Part shown: positions 34,885-47,017 of the stretch, piece by piece
Position numbering within the stretch: position 1 is the first letter of the stretch
Layout of the letters: the number at the start of each line of letters is the position of its first letter
From: Dasypus novemcinctus
Taxonomy: Eukaryota; Chordata; Mammalia; Cingulata; Dasypodidae
DNA: 64,000 nt
NCBI RefSeq assembly: GCF_030445035.2
Contig: NC_080694.1
Location: 68,959,147 to 69,023,146 of the forward strand
Direction: 5' to 3'
Program-made: the position numbers and the translations under genes
The notes under the pieces: generated by a model
Told to the model about the DNA's origin: nothing
The model's database searches: none
The model's input: only the letters and a program-made list of their open reading frames with translations

Positions 34885-37800
34885 TCATATCATTGAGGTC
34901 ATGTAGTATTTGTCCTTCAATGTCTGGGTTGCTTCGCTCAACATAAGGTTCTCAAGATTCATCCATGTTATCACGTGTGTTTGTAGTGTATTTGTTCTTA
35001 ACGCCGAGTAGTATTCCATTGTATGTATATACCACATTCTATTGATCCGTTCATCTGTTGATGGGCATTTGGGTTGATTCCAACTTTTGGCAATAGTGAA
35101 CAATGCTGCTATGAACATTGGTGTGCATAAATTGTTTTGTGTCCTTGTTTTCAGTTCTACTGGGTATGTACCCAGCAGTGGAATTGCTGGGTCATATGGC
35201 AAGTCTACGGCTAGTTTTTTGAGAAACCACCAAACTGTCCTCCAGAATGGCTGGATCCTTCTGCATTCCCACCAGCAGTGGATGAGTGTTCCCATTCCTC
35301 CACATCCTCTCCAGCATTTGTAGTCTTCTGTTTTTTTCATAGCTGCCAATCTTATGGGAGTAAGACGGTATCTCATTGTAGTTTTGATTTGCATTTCCCT
35401 GATAGCTAGAGATTTGGAGCATTTTTTCATGTGCTTTTTAGCCATTTGTATTTCTTCTTTGGAGAAGTGTCTGTTTAAATCTTTTTCCCATTTTTTAAAT
35501 GGGTTGTTTGCCTTTTTATTTTCAAGATATAGGAGTTCTTTATATACACAGGATATAAGTCTCCTATCTGATATATGGTTACCTAATATTTTCTCCCACT
35601 GTGTAGGCTCTCTTTTCACTTTCTTGACAAACTCCTTTGAGGTGCAGAAGGCTTTAATTTTGAGGAGGTCCCATTTATCTATTTGTTCTTTTGCTGCTTG
35701 TGTTTTTGGTGTGAAATTCATGAAGCCATTTCCTATTACAAGGTCTTGTAGATGCTTCCCTACACTGCTTTCCAAAGTCTTTATGGACTTGGCTCTTATA
35801 TTTAGGTCTTTGATCCATCTTGAGTTGATTTTTGTATGAGGTGTGAGATGGTAATCCTCTTTCATTCTTTTACATGTAGATATCCAGTTCTCCAGGCACC
35901 ATTTGTTGAATAGGCCATTCTCTCCCAGTTGAGAGGGTTTGGTGGCTTTATTGAATATGATATGACTATATATATGAGGATCTATATCAGAACTCTCAGT
36001 TTGGTTCCATTGGTATATGTGTCTCTCCTTGTGCCAATACCATGGTGTTTTTACTACTGTAGATTTGTAGTATGTTTTGAAGTCAGGTAGTGTGATTCCT
36101 CCAATTTCGTTTTTCTTTTTCAATATGTTTTTGGCTATTTGGGGCCTCTTTCCCTTCCAAATAAATTTCATAGCAAGTTTTTCTAGTTCCTTGAATGCTA
36201 TGTTGATTTTTATTGGGATTGTGTTGGATGTGTAGATCAATTTTGCTAGGACAGACATCTTAATTATATTTAATCTTACTGTCCATGAACAGGGAATATT
36301 CTTCCATTTAATTAGGTCTTCTTTGATTTCCTTGAACAGTGTTGTGTAATTCTCTGTGTATAAGTTTTTTACATCTTTAGTTAAATTTATTCCTAGGTAT
36401 TTGATTTTTTTATTTACTATTGTAAATGGTATTTGTTTCCTGATTTCCTCCTGAACTTGCTCATTATTTGTGTACAGAAATGCTACTGATTTTTGCGCAT
36501 TGATCTTATACCCTGTGACTTTACTAAACTCATTTATGAGTTCTAGAAGCTTTGTTGTAGACCTCTCAGGGTTTTCTATGTATAGGATGTTGTCATCTCC
36601 AAATATTGAAATTTTGACTTCTTCCTTTCCAATCTGAATGCCTTTTATATCTGGTTCTTGCCTCAGTGCTCGAGCAAGTACTTCTAAGGCAATGTTAAAT
36701 AGAAGGGGTGAGAGTGGGCATCCTTGCCTTGTTCCTGATCTTAGAGGGAAGGATTTTAGGATCTCACCATTGTAAATGATGTTGGCGGTGGGTTTTTCAT
36801 ATATACTCTTCATCATGTTCAAAAAATTTCCTTATATTACAATCTTTTGGAGTGTTTTTATCAAGAAAGTGTGCTGTATTTTGTCAAATGCTTTTTCTGC
36901 ATCTATAGATATCATCATGTGATGATTTTCTTTCAGTGTGTTTATATGGTGTATTACATTGATTGATTTTCTTGTGTTGAACCATCCTTGCATACCCGGA
37001 ATGAATCCCACTTGGTCATGGTGCATAATTCATTTAATGTGTTGTTGAATATGGTCAGCAAGTATTTTGTTGAGGATTTTTGTGTCTAGGTTCATTAGAG
37101 AAATTGCTCTGTAGTTTTCCTTTCTTGTGGTGTCTTTGTTTGGCTTTGGTAGTAGGGTAATATTGGCATCATAGAACGAGTTAGGTAATGTTCCTTCTGT
37201 TTAGATTTTTTGGAAGAGTTTCAGAGGGATTGATGTTAGTTCTTTCTGGAATGTTTTGTAGAATTCACCAGTGAAGCTGTCTGGCCCTGGGCTCTTCTTA
37301 GTTGGGAGGTTTTTAATGACTGATTCTATCTCTTTACTTGTGATTGGTTTGTTGAGATCATCAATTTCTTCTTTCGTCAATATAGGCTGCTTATGTGTTT
37401 CTAGGAATTTGTCCATTTCCTCTGAATTGTCATTTTTGTTGGAATATAGTTTTTCAAAGTATCCTGTTATAATAGTCTTTATTTCTATGGGGTCAGTGGT
37501 GATATCTCCTTTCTCATTTCTTATTTTGTGTATTTGCATCTTCTCTCTCTTTTTCTTTGTTAGTCTCGCTAAGGGTTTGTCAATTTTATGGATCTTCTCA
37601 AAGAACCAGCTCTTGGTTTTGTTTATTTTTTCAAGTGCTTTCTTATTTTCTATTTCATTTAGTTCTCCTCTTATCCTTGTTATTTCTGTCTTTCTTCTTC
37701 CTGTGCAGTCACTTTGTTGTTTTTTTTACTAATTCCTCCAAATGTGCATTTAGTTCTTCAATTTTTGTTCTTTCTTCTTTTTTGATGTATGAATTTCTGG

Positions 37801-38830
37801 CTATAAATTTCCCTCTCAATACTGCTTTTGCTGCATCCCATAAGTTTTGGTATGTTGTGTTATCATTTTCATTAGTTTCAATGTAGATATTAATTTCTTT
37901 TGAGATTTCCTCTTTGACCCACTGTTTTTCTAAGAGTGTGCTGTTTAATTTCCATATGTTGGTGAGAAATCTGGGCCTCTGGCCCTTGCAGATTTCCAGT
38001 TTCACTCCACTGTGGTCAGAGATTTTATTTTGTATGATTTCCATATTTCTGAATTCATTGAGCCTTTCTTTGTGGCCTCGCATATGGTCTATCTTGGAGA
38101 CTGATCCATGTGCACTTGAGAAAAATGTATATCCTGCTGTATTCAGATGTAATGATCTGTATATGTCTATTAGGTCCAGCTCCTCTAATATGCCGTTCAA
38201 AGTTTTTGTTTCTTTATTGATTCAGTTGTGAGATGTTCTGTCCAAAGTTGATAGTGGTGTATTAAAGTCCCCCAGTAGAATTGTAGAGGCGTCTATTCTT
38301 TCACTTATATTTTCCAGTGTTTGCCTCATGTATTTGGAGGTGCACTTGTTAGGAGCATAAATATTTATGATTGTTCATTCTTCTTGAAAGATTATCCCTT
38401 TCACTAATACGTAGTATCCATCATTGTCTCTCACAATTGTTTTGCATTTAAAATGTGTTTTGTCTGTTATTAATATAGCTACTCCTGCCTTTTTTTGGTT
38501 ATTGTTTGCTTGTAACAATGCTTTCCAGCTATTCACTTTCATCTTCCTTGAATTCCTGGGTTTAAGATATGTTTCTTGTAGACAGCATATAGATGGGTGA
38601 TATTTCCTTATCCAATCTCCCAGTCTGAATCTTTTGACAGGTGATTTTAATCCATTGACATTCAGTGTTATTACTTTAAAGGAATTATTTATGTTAGCGA
38701 TATTTTGTTTGGACTTCTGTTTGTCATATTGTGTTTGTGTTTTTTTCCTTCTCTTTTTGTCTTTTTTGTTGCTCTTACACTCTCCTCCATCTCTCCCTCT
38801 CCTGTTTTTTTCTTTCTTCCTGCAGAACAT
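34885..38830 (-). pseudogene. LINE-1 ORF2 (endonuclease/reverse transcriptase), broken
   Basis: ORF2p nicks the target and reverse-transcribes the L1 RNA. In order on the minus strand, the AP-endonuclease start is at 38830-38375 (VITLNVNGLK..., SICCLQETYL). Its C-terminal part is at 38200-37709, with KIDHM and the catalytic SDHSGVKL. Then come reverse-transcriptase pieces at 37539-37201 (KSPGPDSFTGEFYKTF) and 37026-36832 ([14 protein letters not shown]). A 645-codon intact block at 36822-34885 has [24 protein letters not shown], then [14 protein letters not shown]. Its Cys-rich tail [18 protein letters not shown] is followed by the normal C-terminus. At least four frame breaks separate these. 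The catalytic FADD box reads FGDD; both aspartates remain. Confidence 0.92.
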
Positions 38831-39751
38831 CCTTTAGTGTTTCTTGAAGGGCAGGGTTCTTGTTGGCATACTCTTTTAATTTCTGTTTATCTCTGAATAT
38901 TTTGAACTCTCCATCATTTTTTAATGCTAGCTTAGCTGGGTAGAGTATTCTTGCTAGGAAATTTTTTTCTTTTAGTACCTTGACTATATCATACCCCTGC
39001 CTTCTTGCCTCCATGGTTTCAGATGAGAAATCAGCACTTAATCTTATGGAGCCTCCCTTGTATGTGATGGTTCACTTTTCTCTTGCTGCTTTTAGAATTT
39101 TCTCTTTGTCTTGAACATTGGATAATTTGACAAGTATATGTCTTGGGGTTGGTCTTTTGGGATTTATGGTGTTTGGGGTAATTGGGCTTCCTGGACATGT
39201 ACTTCCATCGCCTGCAGTGGATTTGGGAATTTTTCAGCCATTATTTCCTTCAACACCCCTTCTGTCCCCTTTCGCTTCTCTTCTCCTTCTGGGATGCTTA
39301 TAATATGTATGTTTGTGTGTTTTGCATTGTCATTCAGACCCTTAAATCCCTGCTGGATTTTTTCTATCTTTTTATGGTCAGTTCTACTATCTGTTTGATT
39401 TCAGATGTACTGTCTTCCACATCACTAATTCTCTCCTCTGCCTCTTCTAATTTGCTGCTGTTTACTGAGAGTGTATTATTGATTTCTTGAACTGTGGTGT
39501 TCATCACCATCATATCTGTTATTTTTTTGTGTATGTTTGCAATTTCTTCTGTTTTCTCTCCAGCGTTTTCTTCATATTGTTAGTCTCTTCCTTTACTTCA
39601 TTAAGTTGGTCTCTAATATATGTTTTGAGATCTTTAATTACTTGTCCAATGTTCTGCTCCTCTTCCTGGTTTTTACTTTGTTCATTGGATTCGGCCATGT
39701 TTTCTTGATTATTGGTTTGGTTTGTAGTTTTTTTTGCTGTCTGGTCATCAT
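38775..39751 (-). pseudogene. LINE-1 ORF1 (RNA-binding protein), broken
   Basis: ORF1p coats L1 RNA as a trimer. The frame starts near 39751 (MMTRQQKK) and runs into a charged, coiled-coil-like stretch (NEQSKNQEEEQNIGQVIKDLK). The C-terminal domain follows, with KILKAAREK broken by a TGA, then YKGGSIRLSADFSSETMEARRQ. The last open part, 39014-38775, reads VLKEKNFLARILYPAKLALK to the stop. The length (about 325 codons) is normal for ORF1. At least one frameshift and one in-frame stop disable it. Confidence 0.85.
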
Positions 39752-40792
39752 TTTATCTTGACGGATTTAACCAGTTCCTTAGCTTCTTTGTCTAGTCTTG
39801 GGGATTAATTAGTTGTTGTTCACGCATAAGTGTTATGTTTTCTCTTTGTCACTTTGTTCTTCTTACTCTATTTTCTTGTTGCTGGTTAAGTTCACATTGG
39901 AGGAAAATATTAGGGCCAGGGAAAGCAAAATGAGTAAGAAATGAAAAGATATAAAGTAGTATTGGTAATAAATGTTAATAGAGAAACAATGTGAGATCTA
40001 GGAGAATGGATATTAGGCTCATGTAAGTTGTGTAGAGTTATAGCAGTAAGTAGAGTACCTATAATGAGAGAGTCAACTGAATATGGGGAGGAATATAGTA
40101 TGAATTAAAAGGCCAGTGTTTTCATGAGAGAGGGAAAGAGAAAAGAAAGACAATAATATCAAGAGTGGATAAAAGACAGAAAAGAGAACAAAGGTATTAG
40201 AAATAAAATCAGACATTTTGGGGGCCAAAGAAAGGGAGGTGGAATGTAAGAGAAACAGTAGAAGATGGTGTATAGAAAGATGTAGGATCAAGGGGATAGT
40301 GTAGGTGGCCAAAATCAATACACACAAAAAGAGGAAATGGAGGATGAGGAAACACAGCAAATATGAAGCATTCCCTGCAGCACCTATTATATAAAGAAAA
40401 TATAATAAAAAAGAAGAAAAAGAGAGAAAAGAAAAAAAAGAGAAGAGAAGGGGGACAAAAAAAAGGGGGGGGGGGGAAACAAGCAAGAGAAAGAAAAAGA
40501 AAAAAACTAAATAAATGAAAAAGGACCTTGGGGGATAAAGTGGGAGAAAATACCAGGAGACAATGCAATATTAGTAACCATGACAAAAAAAAAAAAAAAA
40601 AAATAGAACCAACGTTTCAAGCTAGGAATCCTCTTTGCAGTTAAATAAAATGCTTAGGGATCTGACTTCCCCCTTTCTCCCTTCCTCTCTTCTCTCTTTC
40701 CCAGGGGAGCAGGAAAGCTGCCTGAGAGGTCCGATAGGAGATTCAAGTGTGTCCTTGTTGAAACAACTCAACACAGAAGACTATGACTCTTT

Positions 40793-41201
40793 TTTTTTAA
40801 AGATTTATTTATTTATTTATCTCCCCCCACCCCCACCCTGGTTGTCTGTTCTCTGTGTCTATTTGCTGCATCTTCTTTGTCTGCTTCTGTTGTTGTTAGT
40901 GGTACGGGAATCTGTGTTTCTTTTTTGTTGTGTCATCTTGTTGGTTCAGCTCTCCATGTGGGCAACACCATTCCTATGCAGGCTGCACTTTCTTTCACGC
41001 TGGGCGGCTCTCCTTATGGCGTGCACTCCTTGCGCATGGGGCTCCTCTATGCAGGGGACACTCTGGCGTGGCAGGGCACTCCTTGTGTGCATAGCACTGC
41101 ACCTGGGCCAGCTCCACATGCATCAAGGAGGCCTGGGGTTTGAACTGCAGACCCCCCATGTGGTAGGCGTATGCCCTAACCACTGGGCCAAGTCCGCCCC
41201 T
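40793..41201 (-). mobile_element. DAS-SINE inside the L1 5' UTR
   Basis: Near full-length reverse-complement SINE (tail aaagatttatttatttattt, head end ctgggccaagtccgcccc). Perfect 14-bp direct repeats GACTATGACTCTTT are at 40779-40792 and 41202-41215. A 197-codon + strand frame that reads through it is an artefact of the SINE. Confidence 0.95.
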
Positions 41202-42077
41202 GACTATGACTCTTTATTTCCAGCATGAGAGCACCTACATCTCACCAGAGGCCCCAAATATGCAATTGGAAGCTTGGATAGCACCTCCTACAGTCCCTCC
41301 CCCTTAGGTGTGCTAGGGGAGGTCTAATTCATTTGCTGACTCCACCTTCTCTCAGACCAAGTTTCCTATCCCAGGATGTTTAGATAAATTGGGATTTCTC
41401 AGAAGATTTGCCTCTCCTTTCTTCCCAGACTCTCCCCAGGTCAGCTGGTACACTCCTCCAAGTTCAAGAAGAAAAACAAAAAACAACACAAAACGTGGAG
41501 GGCTAGGACAATCACGGACCTCAGACGGACTTCAGGGCATGGTGGATTCAAGAATGGGAAGTCCGTGATATTGCAGACTCAAGGTGTGTGAGTATCTGGA
41601 GCGTGGGCTATCAGGGTTTAGGGGACACAGGCCTGGGAACCATGCATCTGGTTAACAGTGGGTTTGGGAACACCGCAGTGCAACAAAGTTTTCAAGGATC
41701 GCTGTGGCTGGGCTGCCAGCCCTAGGGGGAGGGGTTCCATCTACAACTTCTGACCTCTATGTCAGAAAACCAAAATTCCACCTCTTGCAAGAATCTCCTC
41801 TGTCACTGTCTCACCAAATCGACATCCAGATACCTCCTGCCCTACAAGCCCCTGAAACAGCCCGATCCAGCAGGACTCTGACCCTACTCAGCCATTTCTT
41901 TGCGGGAGAGATTATGAGGTGGACTCACTTAAACGTCATATTGCCTCACCTCCCCACACCTCCTTTCACACAGAAATCAGCATCAATGATGTTAAGACTC
42001 ACAGACAGACCGGCAATTCAAACTACTTCTTCTTCCACCATGAGGTCACTGGGCTCTTAGGATTCATGAAAAGTTCC

Positions 42078-42716
42078 TTTTTTTTGATCACAATTTTTGT
42101 ACACTCTGGGAGTTTATTTTCCATTGATCTGAATGAAGCCAGGCTCTTCCTCTGCCTCCTGGCATCTTCAGTCCTGGGAGATCCTTAACACCTGCTGTTT
42201 GCTCTGCAGTTTCTGGAACAAACTTTCTTGTTCTAGAGCCCAGAAGGGTTTATTTTGTCCAGAAAAGTTTTCTTGGTTTTCAAGCCATGTTCCAGATGGC
42301 GCTCTGTCACCAGGAAGAACTGCTGGAGAGGAGTGTGGTCAGATCCAGACCCTCCCCAGGTCCTGGGCTAGCTCAGCCGAGCCCTTGCTGCCCAGCTTGG
42401 TCCTTTGGTCAGGTGGATGCATTCAGTAGCCATCAGGGAATCAGGATGCTGCTTTCCACCACCCTCTGTAGCTCTTTTCAACTCTCCACGCCCACAGTGG
42501 TGTTGAGGGTCTTGGCCAGGCTTGGTCCTTCCTTTGCCTCTGTGACCTGGCTGGGATAGGGCAGGGGAACAGAGGTTGTGTGCTTTGGTGCAGCCACCTT
42601 CCTTCTGGGCCACAGCCCCCAGGCACAGCCCCTTTTCCCTCCTCCTCCTCTTCAAAGACCCTCCCACTGTAGCTCCCAGCCTGGACCTTGGGCCCCTGAG
42701 GCAGCTCGTCCATCTT
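42078..42716 (-). pseudogene. Unidentified processed retrocopy
   Basis: On the minus strand this GC-rich segment ends in an AATAAA (complement at about 42114-42119) about 27 bp before an A8 run (42078-42086 complement), as expected for a reverse-transcribed mRNA. A second AATAAA lies about 140 bp earlier. The only notable frame (minus 42713-42441, 90 codons, starting MDELPQGPKV with an acidic FEEEEEG patch) and the overlapping 99-codon frame resemble no protein I can name. It sits between the 5' end of the long L1 and the 3' part of another, so its exact 5' limit is uncertain. Confidence 0.5.
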
Positions 42717-43902
42717 TTTTTTTGAGTTTAGAATTTCTTTATTTATTCATGATATTAGCCCTTAGAGATGTGGATCTCCAAATATTTCCTTCTATTCTGT
42801 AGATTGTCTTTTAACTGATGCTAAGGCCCTTTCATGCACAAAACTTTAAATTTGTCTATTTTTTTCATTTTTGCTTGTGCTTTGAGTATAAAGTCTAAGA
42901 AACCATTGCTTAACTCAAGGTCCTGAAGATGCTTCCCTGTTTTCTTCTAGGAGCTTTATAGGTTTTCCTTCTTCTTATATTTAGATCTTTAGTAGATTTT
43001 GAGTTAATATTTATGTAAAGTGTGATGTAGGAGTCACCTTTCATTCTTTGACATAGAAATATCCAGTTTTCCCAGAACAATTTGATGAAGAGACTATTCT
43101 CTCCCAATTGAATGGACTTGGCAGCCTTGCTAAAAAATTAATTGGCATAGATAGGAAGATTTATTTCTGAACTCTCAATTCTGTTCCATTGGTCTATGTT
43201 TCTGCCATTATGTCAGGACTGCACTGATGTGATAACTGTAGCTTTGTATTAAGTTTAAAATCAGGAAATATGAGTCCTCCAACTTCATTCTTTTTCAAGA
43301 TGTTTTGGCTATTTGGGTCCTCTTATCCTTCCATATAAACTTGATTGGCTTTTCCATTTCTGCAAATAAGGCCATTGGAACTTTTATTGGGATTGTGTTG
43401 AAAGTGTAAATTGTTTTGGATAGAATTCTCATCTTAACAACATTTGGTCTTCCAGTCTGCTAATAGGGAATAAGCTTCCATTTATTTATGTCTTCTTTTG
43501 TTTCTTTCAATAATGTTTTGTAGATTTTTTTTGTATTTTGTAACCAATGATTTCATTATTGGTTAAATTCATTTATAGATATTTGATTCTTTTCCTTGTT
43601 ATTATAAATGGAATTTTTTTCTTGATTTTCTCTTTAGATTGCTCCATACTAGTGTATAGAGACTACAGGTATTTTGTGTGTTGACCTTTTACCCTGCCAC
43701 TTTGTTGAATTCATTTATTAGATCTATTGATTGTGTTGTAGATTTTCCAGTATTTTCTCTATATAGGATCATGTCATCTGCAAATAGGGAATTTTTTGCA
43801 TTTTCCTTTATAATTTGGAGGCTTTTACTGCTTCTTCTTGCCTAATAGCTCCAGGTAGACCTTCCAGCACAATACTGAGTAAGAATGGTGGCAGTGGGTG
43901 TT

Positions 43903-44480
43903 TTAATTTCCCAATGAGCTGCTGATGCAAAGTACCAGAAACATGTTGACTTTTATTAAGGGTATTTATTTGGGGTTAAAGCTCACAGTTCCAAGGTGGT
44001 GAAAAGTCCAACTCAAGGCACTTTGCTGTCTCACCCAAGTCAGCTACTGTCAGTCCTGGTGCGTTGCCATGTGGAAGAGCAAGATGGCACCCATCTCTGC
44101 AGAGGTCACAGCCTTCCCCTACAGAATCTCCCATCTCCTGGAGCTCAGCTGTGAGCCACCAGGCCTCCTTCCAGGCCTCCTGTATCAGTCTCTGCTGTTC
44201 TGTTCTCTTCCCAAGTTCAGCTGTGCTCTCAGGCACCCAGCAGCTCCTCTCCTCCTGAGCTGCTCCCTGGTCCAGGCTATTGGGGCCTTTGTGCTTAGAG
44301 AAATCCTTGCTCTCCTGTTGCAGAATCAAATGCCTGCTCCCTTTATCCTCCATGTCTCCCTTTGTGTCTGACCCAGCAGGAGGGCAGAGACTCAACAGGA
44401 ATCATGCCCCACTGACATAATCCAGTCAAATGGGTCTCATACCCATAGGAATTGGTTAGTTTAAAACATAATATTTCTCT
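43903..44480. mobile_element. LTR-like repeat inserted in L1
   Basis: It is related to the elements at 15718 and 55869: it shares ttccc-aatgagctgctgatgc, aaagtaccagaaacatgttg, ggtatttatttggggttaaa and the gcaagatggcacccatctct motif. The 139-codon minus frame inside is not a gene I recognise. Confidence 0.65.
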
Positions 44481-44767
44481 TTTTGGTTTTCTTAAAATGA
44501 TTTCAAACTCCCACAGAGGGCATCCCTGTCTTGTGCGTAATCTTAGGGGAAAGTTTTCTATCTTCTGACATTGAATTTGATGCTGGCTGTGGGTTTTTCA
44601 TATTGTACCCTTAAGCATGTTGAAGAAGTTTCCTTCTGTTTCTAGTTCTGGGTGCTTTTATTAAGAAGGGATGCTGGATTTTTTTCACATGTCTTTTCTG
44701 CATTATTTGTGATGATAATTGTTCTATTAATGTGATAAAATTCATTCATCAATTGATTCTTATTTTG

Positions 44768-45133
44768 TTTTTTTTTAAAGATTTATTTATTTATTTAATT
44801 CCCCCCTCCCCCGGTTGTCTGTTCTCTGTGTCTATTTGCTGCGTCTTGTTTCTTTGTCCGCTTCTGTTGTCGTCAGCAGCACAGGAAGTGTGGGTGGCGC
44901 CATTCCTGGGCAGGCTGCACTTTTTTCGCTCTGGGCGGCTCTCCTTACTGGCACACTCCTTGCGCGTGGGGCTCCCCTACACGGGGGACACCCCTACGTG
45001 GCACGGCACTCCTTGCGCGCATCAGCACTGCGCATGGGCCAGCTCCATACGGGTCAAGGAGGCCCGGGGTTTGAACCGCGGACCTCCCATGTGGTAGACG
45101 GATGCCCTAACCACTGGGCCAAGTCCGTTTCCC
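44768..45133 (-). mobile_element. DAS-SINE, 14-bp target-site duplication
   Basis: Near full-length reverse-complement SINE with a C-rich block and head end ctgggccaagtccgtttccc. Perfect direct repeats TGATTCTTATTTTG are at 44754-44767 and 45134-45147. Its low divergence from the copy at 58945 suggests a young subfamily that lacks the gaatctgtgtttctttt segment of other copies. Confidence 0.95.
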
Positions 45134-45329
45134 TGATTCTTATTTTGAACCAACCTTGTACAGCAAGTAACATTAGGTGGTAACTCAGAATTCCAGAAAG
45201 AACAATTAACAGAAATTGTATACAGATAGATAGATAGATGTACACACACACAAACACACTTCCTGTCCATTTGAAAGGCTTTCTTTAAAATGACATGTAA
45301 TTCAGTACTGAAAACAATGACTTCTGTTT

Positions 45330-45742
45330 TTTTTTAAAGATTTATTTATTTATTTATATATCTCCCCCTCCCCCCCCGGTTGTCTGTTCTCTGTGTCTAT
45401 TTGCTGTGTCTTCTTTGTCTGCCTCTGTTGTTGTCAGCGGCACAGGAATCTGTGTTTCTTTTGGTTGCTTCATCTTGTTGTGTCAGCTCTCCATGTGGGC
45501 AGCACCATTCCTGGGCAGGTTGCACTTTTTTTTGCACTGGGCGGCTTTCCTTATGGGGTGCACTCCTTGCGCGTGGGGCTCCCCTACTTGGGGGACACCC
45601 CTGCGTGGCAGGGCACTCCTTGTGTGCATCAGCACTGCACATGGCCCAGCGCCACATGGGTCAAGGAGGCCCAGGGGTTTGAAACATGGACCTCCCATGT
45701 GGTAGGCAGACTCCCTATCCATTGGGCCAAGTCTGCTTCCCA
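45330..45742 (-). mobile_element. DAS-SINE, near full length
   Basis: Reverse-complement SINE with tail aaagatttatttatttattt, C-rich block, gcggcacaggaatctgtgtt and head end ttgggccaagtctgcttccc. I could not see a convincing target-site duplication. It belongs to the longer DAS form, as at 9972 and 40793. Confidence 0.92.
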
Positions 45743-46520
45743 AGTTGCAGATATTAAACCACCTTTGCATTCCCAGCTAGGCCAATAAGACATGATCTAT
45801 AATACTCTTTATGTATTTTTGCATTTGATTTGCTCACATTTTGTATGGATTTTGAAGTCCAGGATCATGAGGGGTAATGTTGTGTTCTTCTCTTTCCTTG
45901 TGATGTCTTTGTCTGGTTTTGAATGAGGGTAATGCTGGACATGTACATGAATTGGTAATTGTTCCTCCTTTAATATGTAAGAGGGTTTGGATAGAATTGA
46001 TACTACTTCTCCATTATGTGTTTGATATAATTCATTAATGAGACCCCTGGACCTGGAGTTTTTTCTATGGGAAGGTTTCAAATTACTAATTTAATTTCTA
46101 CAATTGATAAAGTCATGAACAGAATTTTCTGTTTCTTTTTTCTGATTTGTGTTTTTCAAGAAAACTGTTCATTTCATCTAGATTGAGAAATTTATTGGCA
46201 TGTTCCCTTGTCCTTTTACTTTCTAAAGAGTCTGTATAGATAGTCTTTCTTTTATTCCTGCTATTGGTAATTTACGTCTTTTTTATCTCATCAGTCTAGC
46301 CACAGGTTTATAAAGTGTTGTATTGGTATTTCCCCTTCAAACAAGCATCTAGTTTCATTGTTTTTCTCTATTTTCTGTTGTATTGACTTTTGGTCTTATC
46401 TTTATTATTTCCCTCCTACTACTTGCTTTGGACAACCATAGAACACACCTCTTTTTTCATCCTCAATCCAGCCTACCATAAATCCTCGTTGTATCTGTTT
46501 TCCATTGCCTGAAAATTGTT

Positions 46521-47015
46521 GTTTTTTTAATATTTATTTGAATTTGATATTGTTTAGGGCAGGTTGTTGTTTCTACATCACGATCCAAAGCATAATTCCC
46601 AACTGAGTTTCTAATTCAATTTCTTATATATTTAATTTCTGATAAGTATATTTGGTTCTTTCACAAAACAGCTAGATAAGTTTTAGTTCCCCATGTTCTG
46701 CAGGAATTTTCGAGCTCAGCATTTTCTTTACACAAAATAATTTGGGTTATGTTATATTGTACATCTCATAATTCCAATATTGAAGTTTTATGAGGCTCTC
46801 TTTATGAACTACTCTTTCTGATTCTTGATCATGTTGACTTTTACCTATTTCATTTATGTATTTCTTGCTATGAGCTGCACTTCTTCTTGTGAATCATGTA
46901 AAATCTTTGACACATAGGTTAAACATGGAATTCTCTAGAGGGTTTTCTTTCATTCTTGCAGTTTTCAGATTACCATCAACCTAAGATATTATACACTAAA
47001 TCCGTGGCTTGAAGT
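46521..47015. other. AT-rich, nothing recognised
   Basis: Probably decayed L1 sequence continuing from the left, with no landmark strong enough to delimit it and no gene. Confidence 0.4.
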
Positions 47016-47017
47016 TA

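Larger units (their letters stand above)
31256..42070 (-). mobile_element. Long, near full-length LINE-1 (with nested insertions)
   Basis: Read on the minus strand from right to left it has: a GC-richer 5' UTR (about 39.8-42.07 kb, interrupted by a SINE), ORF1 (39751-38775), ORF2 (38830-34885), then a long 3' UTR (34884-31256, interrupted by a younger L1). The 3' end is an A-rich tail near 31256. The ORFs are broken by several frameshifts and stops, so it is not autonomous, but the 645-codon intact block implies a fairly recent age. The 5' limit (about 42070) is approximate, and I could not find its target-site duplication. Confidence 0.9.
42717..46520 (-). mobile_element. Older LINE-1, minus strand, with three insertions
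   Basis: Antisense L1 ORF2 landmarks run from 42717 (atttctttatttattcatga) through ccattggtctatgtttctgc, gggattgtgttgaaagtgta and tgccactttgttgaattcat. They continue to 45760-46520 (tgcattcccagctaggccaa, tgaaggtttcaaattact-like text). It is interrupted by an LTR-like element (43903-44480) and two DAS-SINEs. All reading frames are broken. The left end starts immediately after the retrocopy. Confidence 0.8.

Noticed and set aside
40073-40586. Phe/Leu-rich 125-137-codon minus frames that look like membrane proteins
   Set aside because: They come from a purine/pyrimidine-biased low-complexity stretch in the L1 5' UTR with homopolymer runs.
40635-41228. 197-codon + strand frame
   Set aside because: It reads through a DAS-SINE flanked by a perfect target duplication inside an L1 5' UTR.
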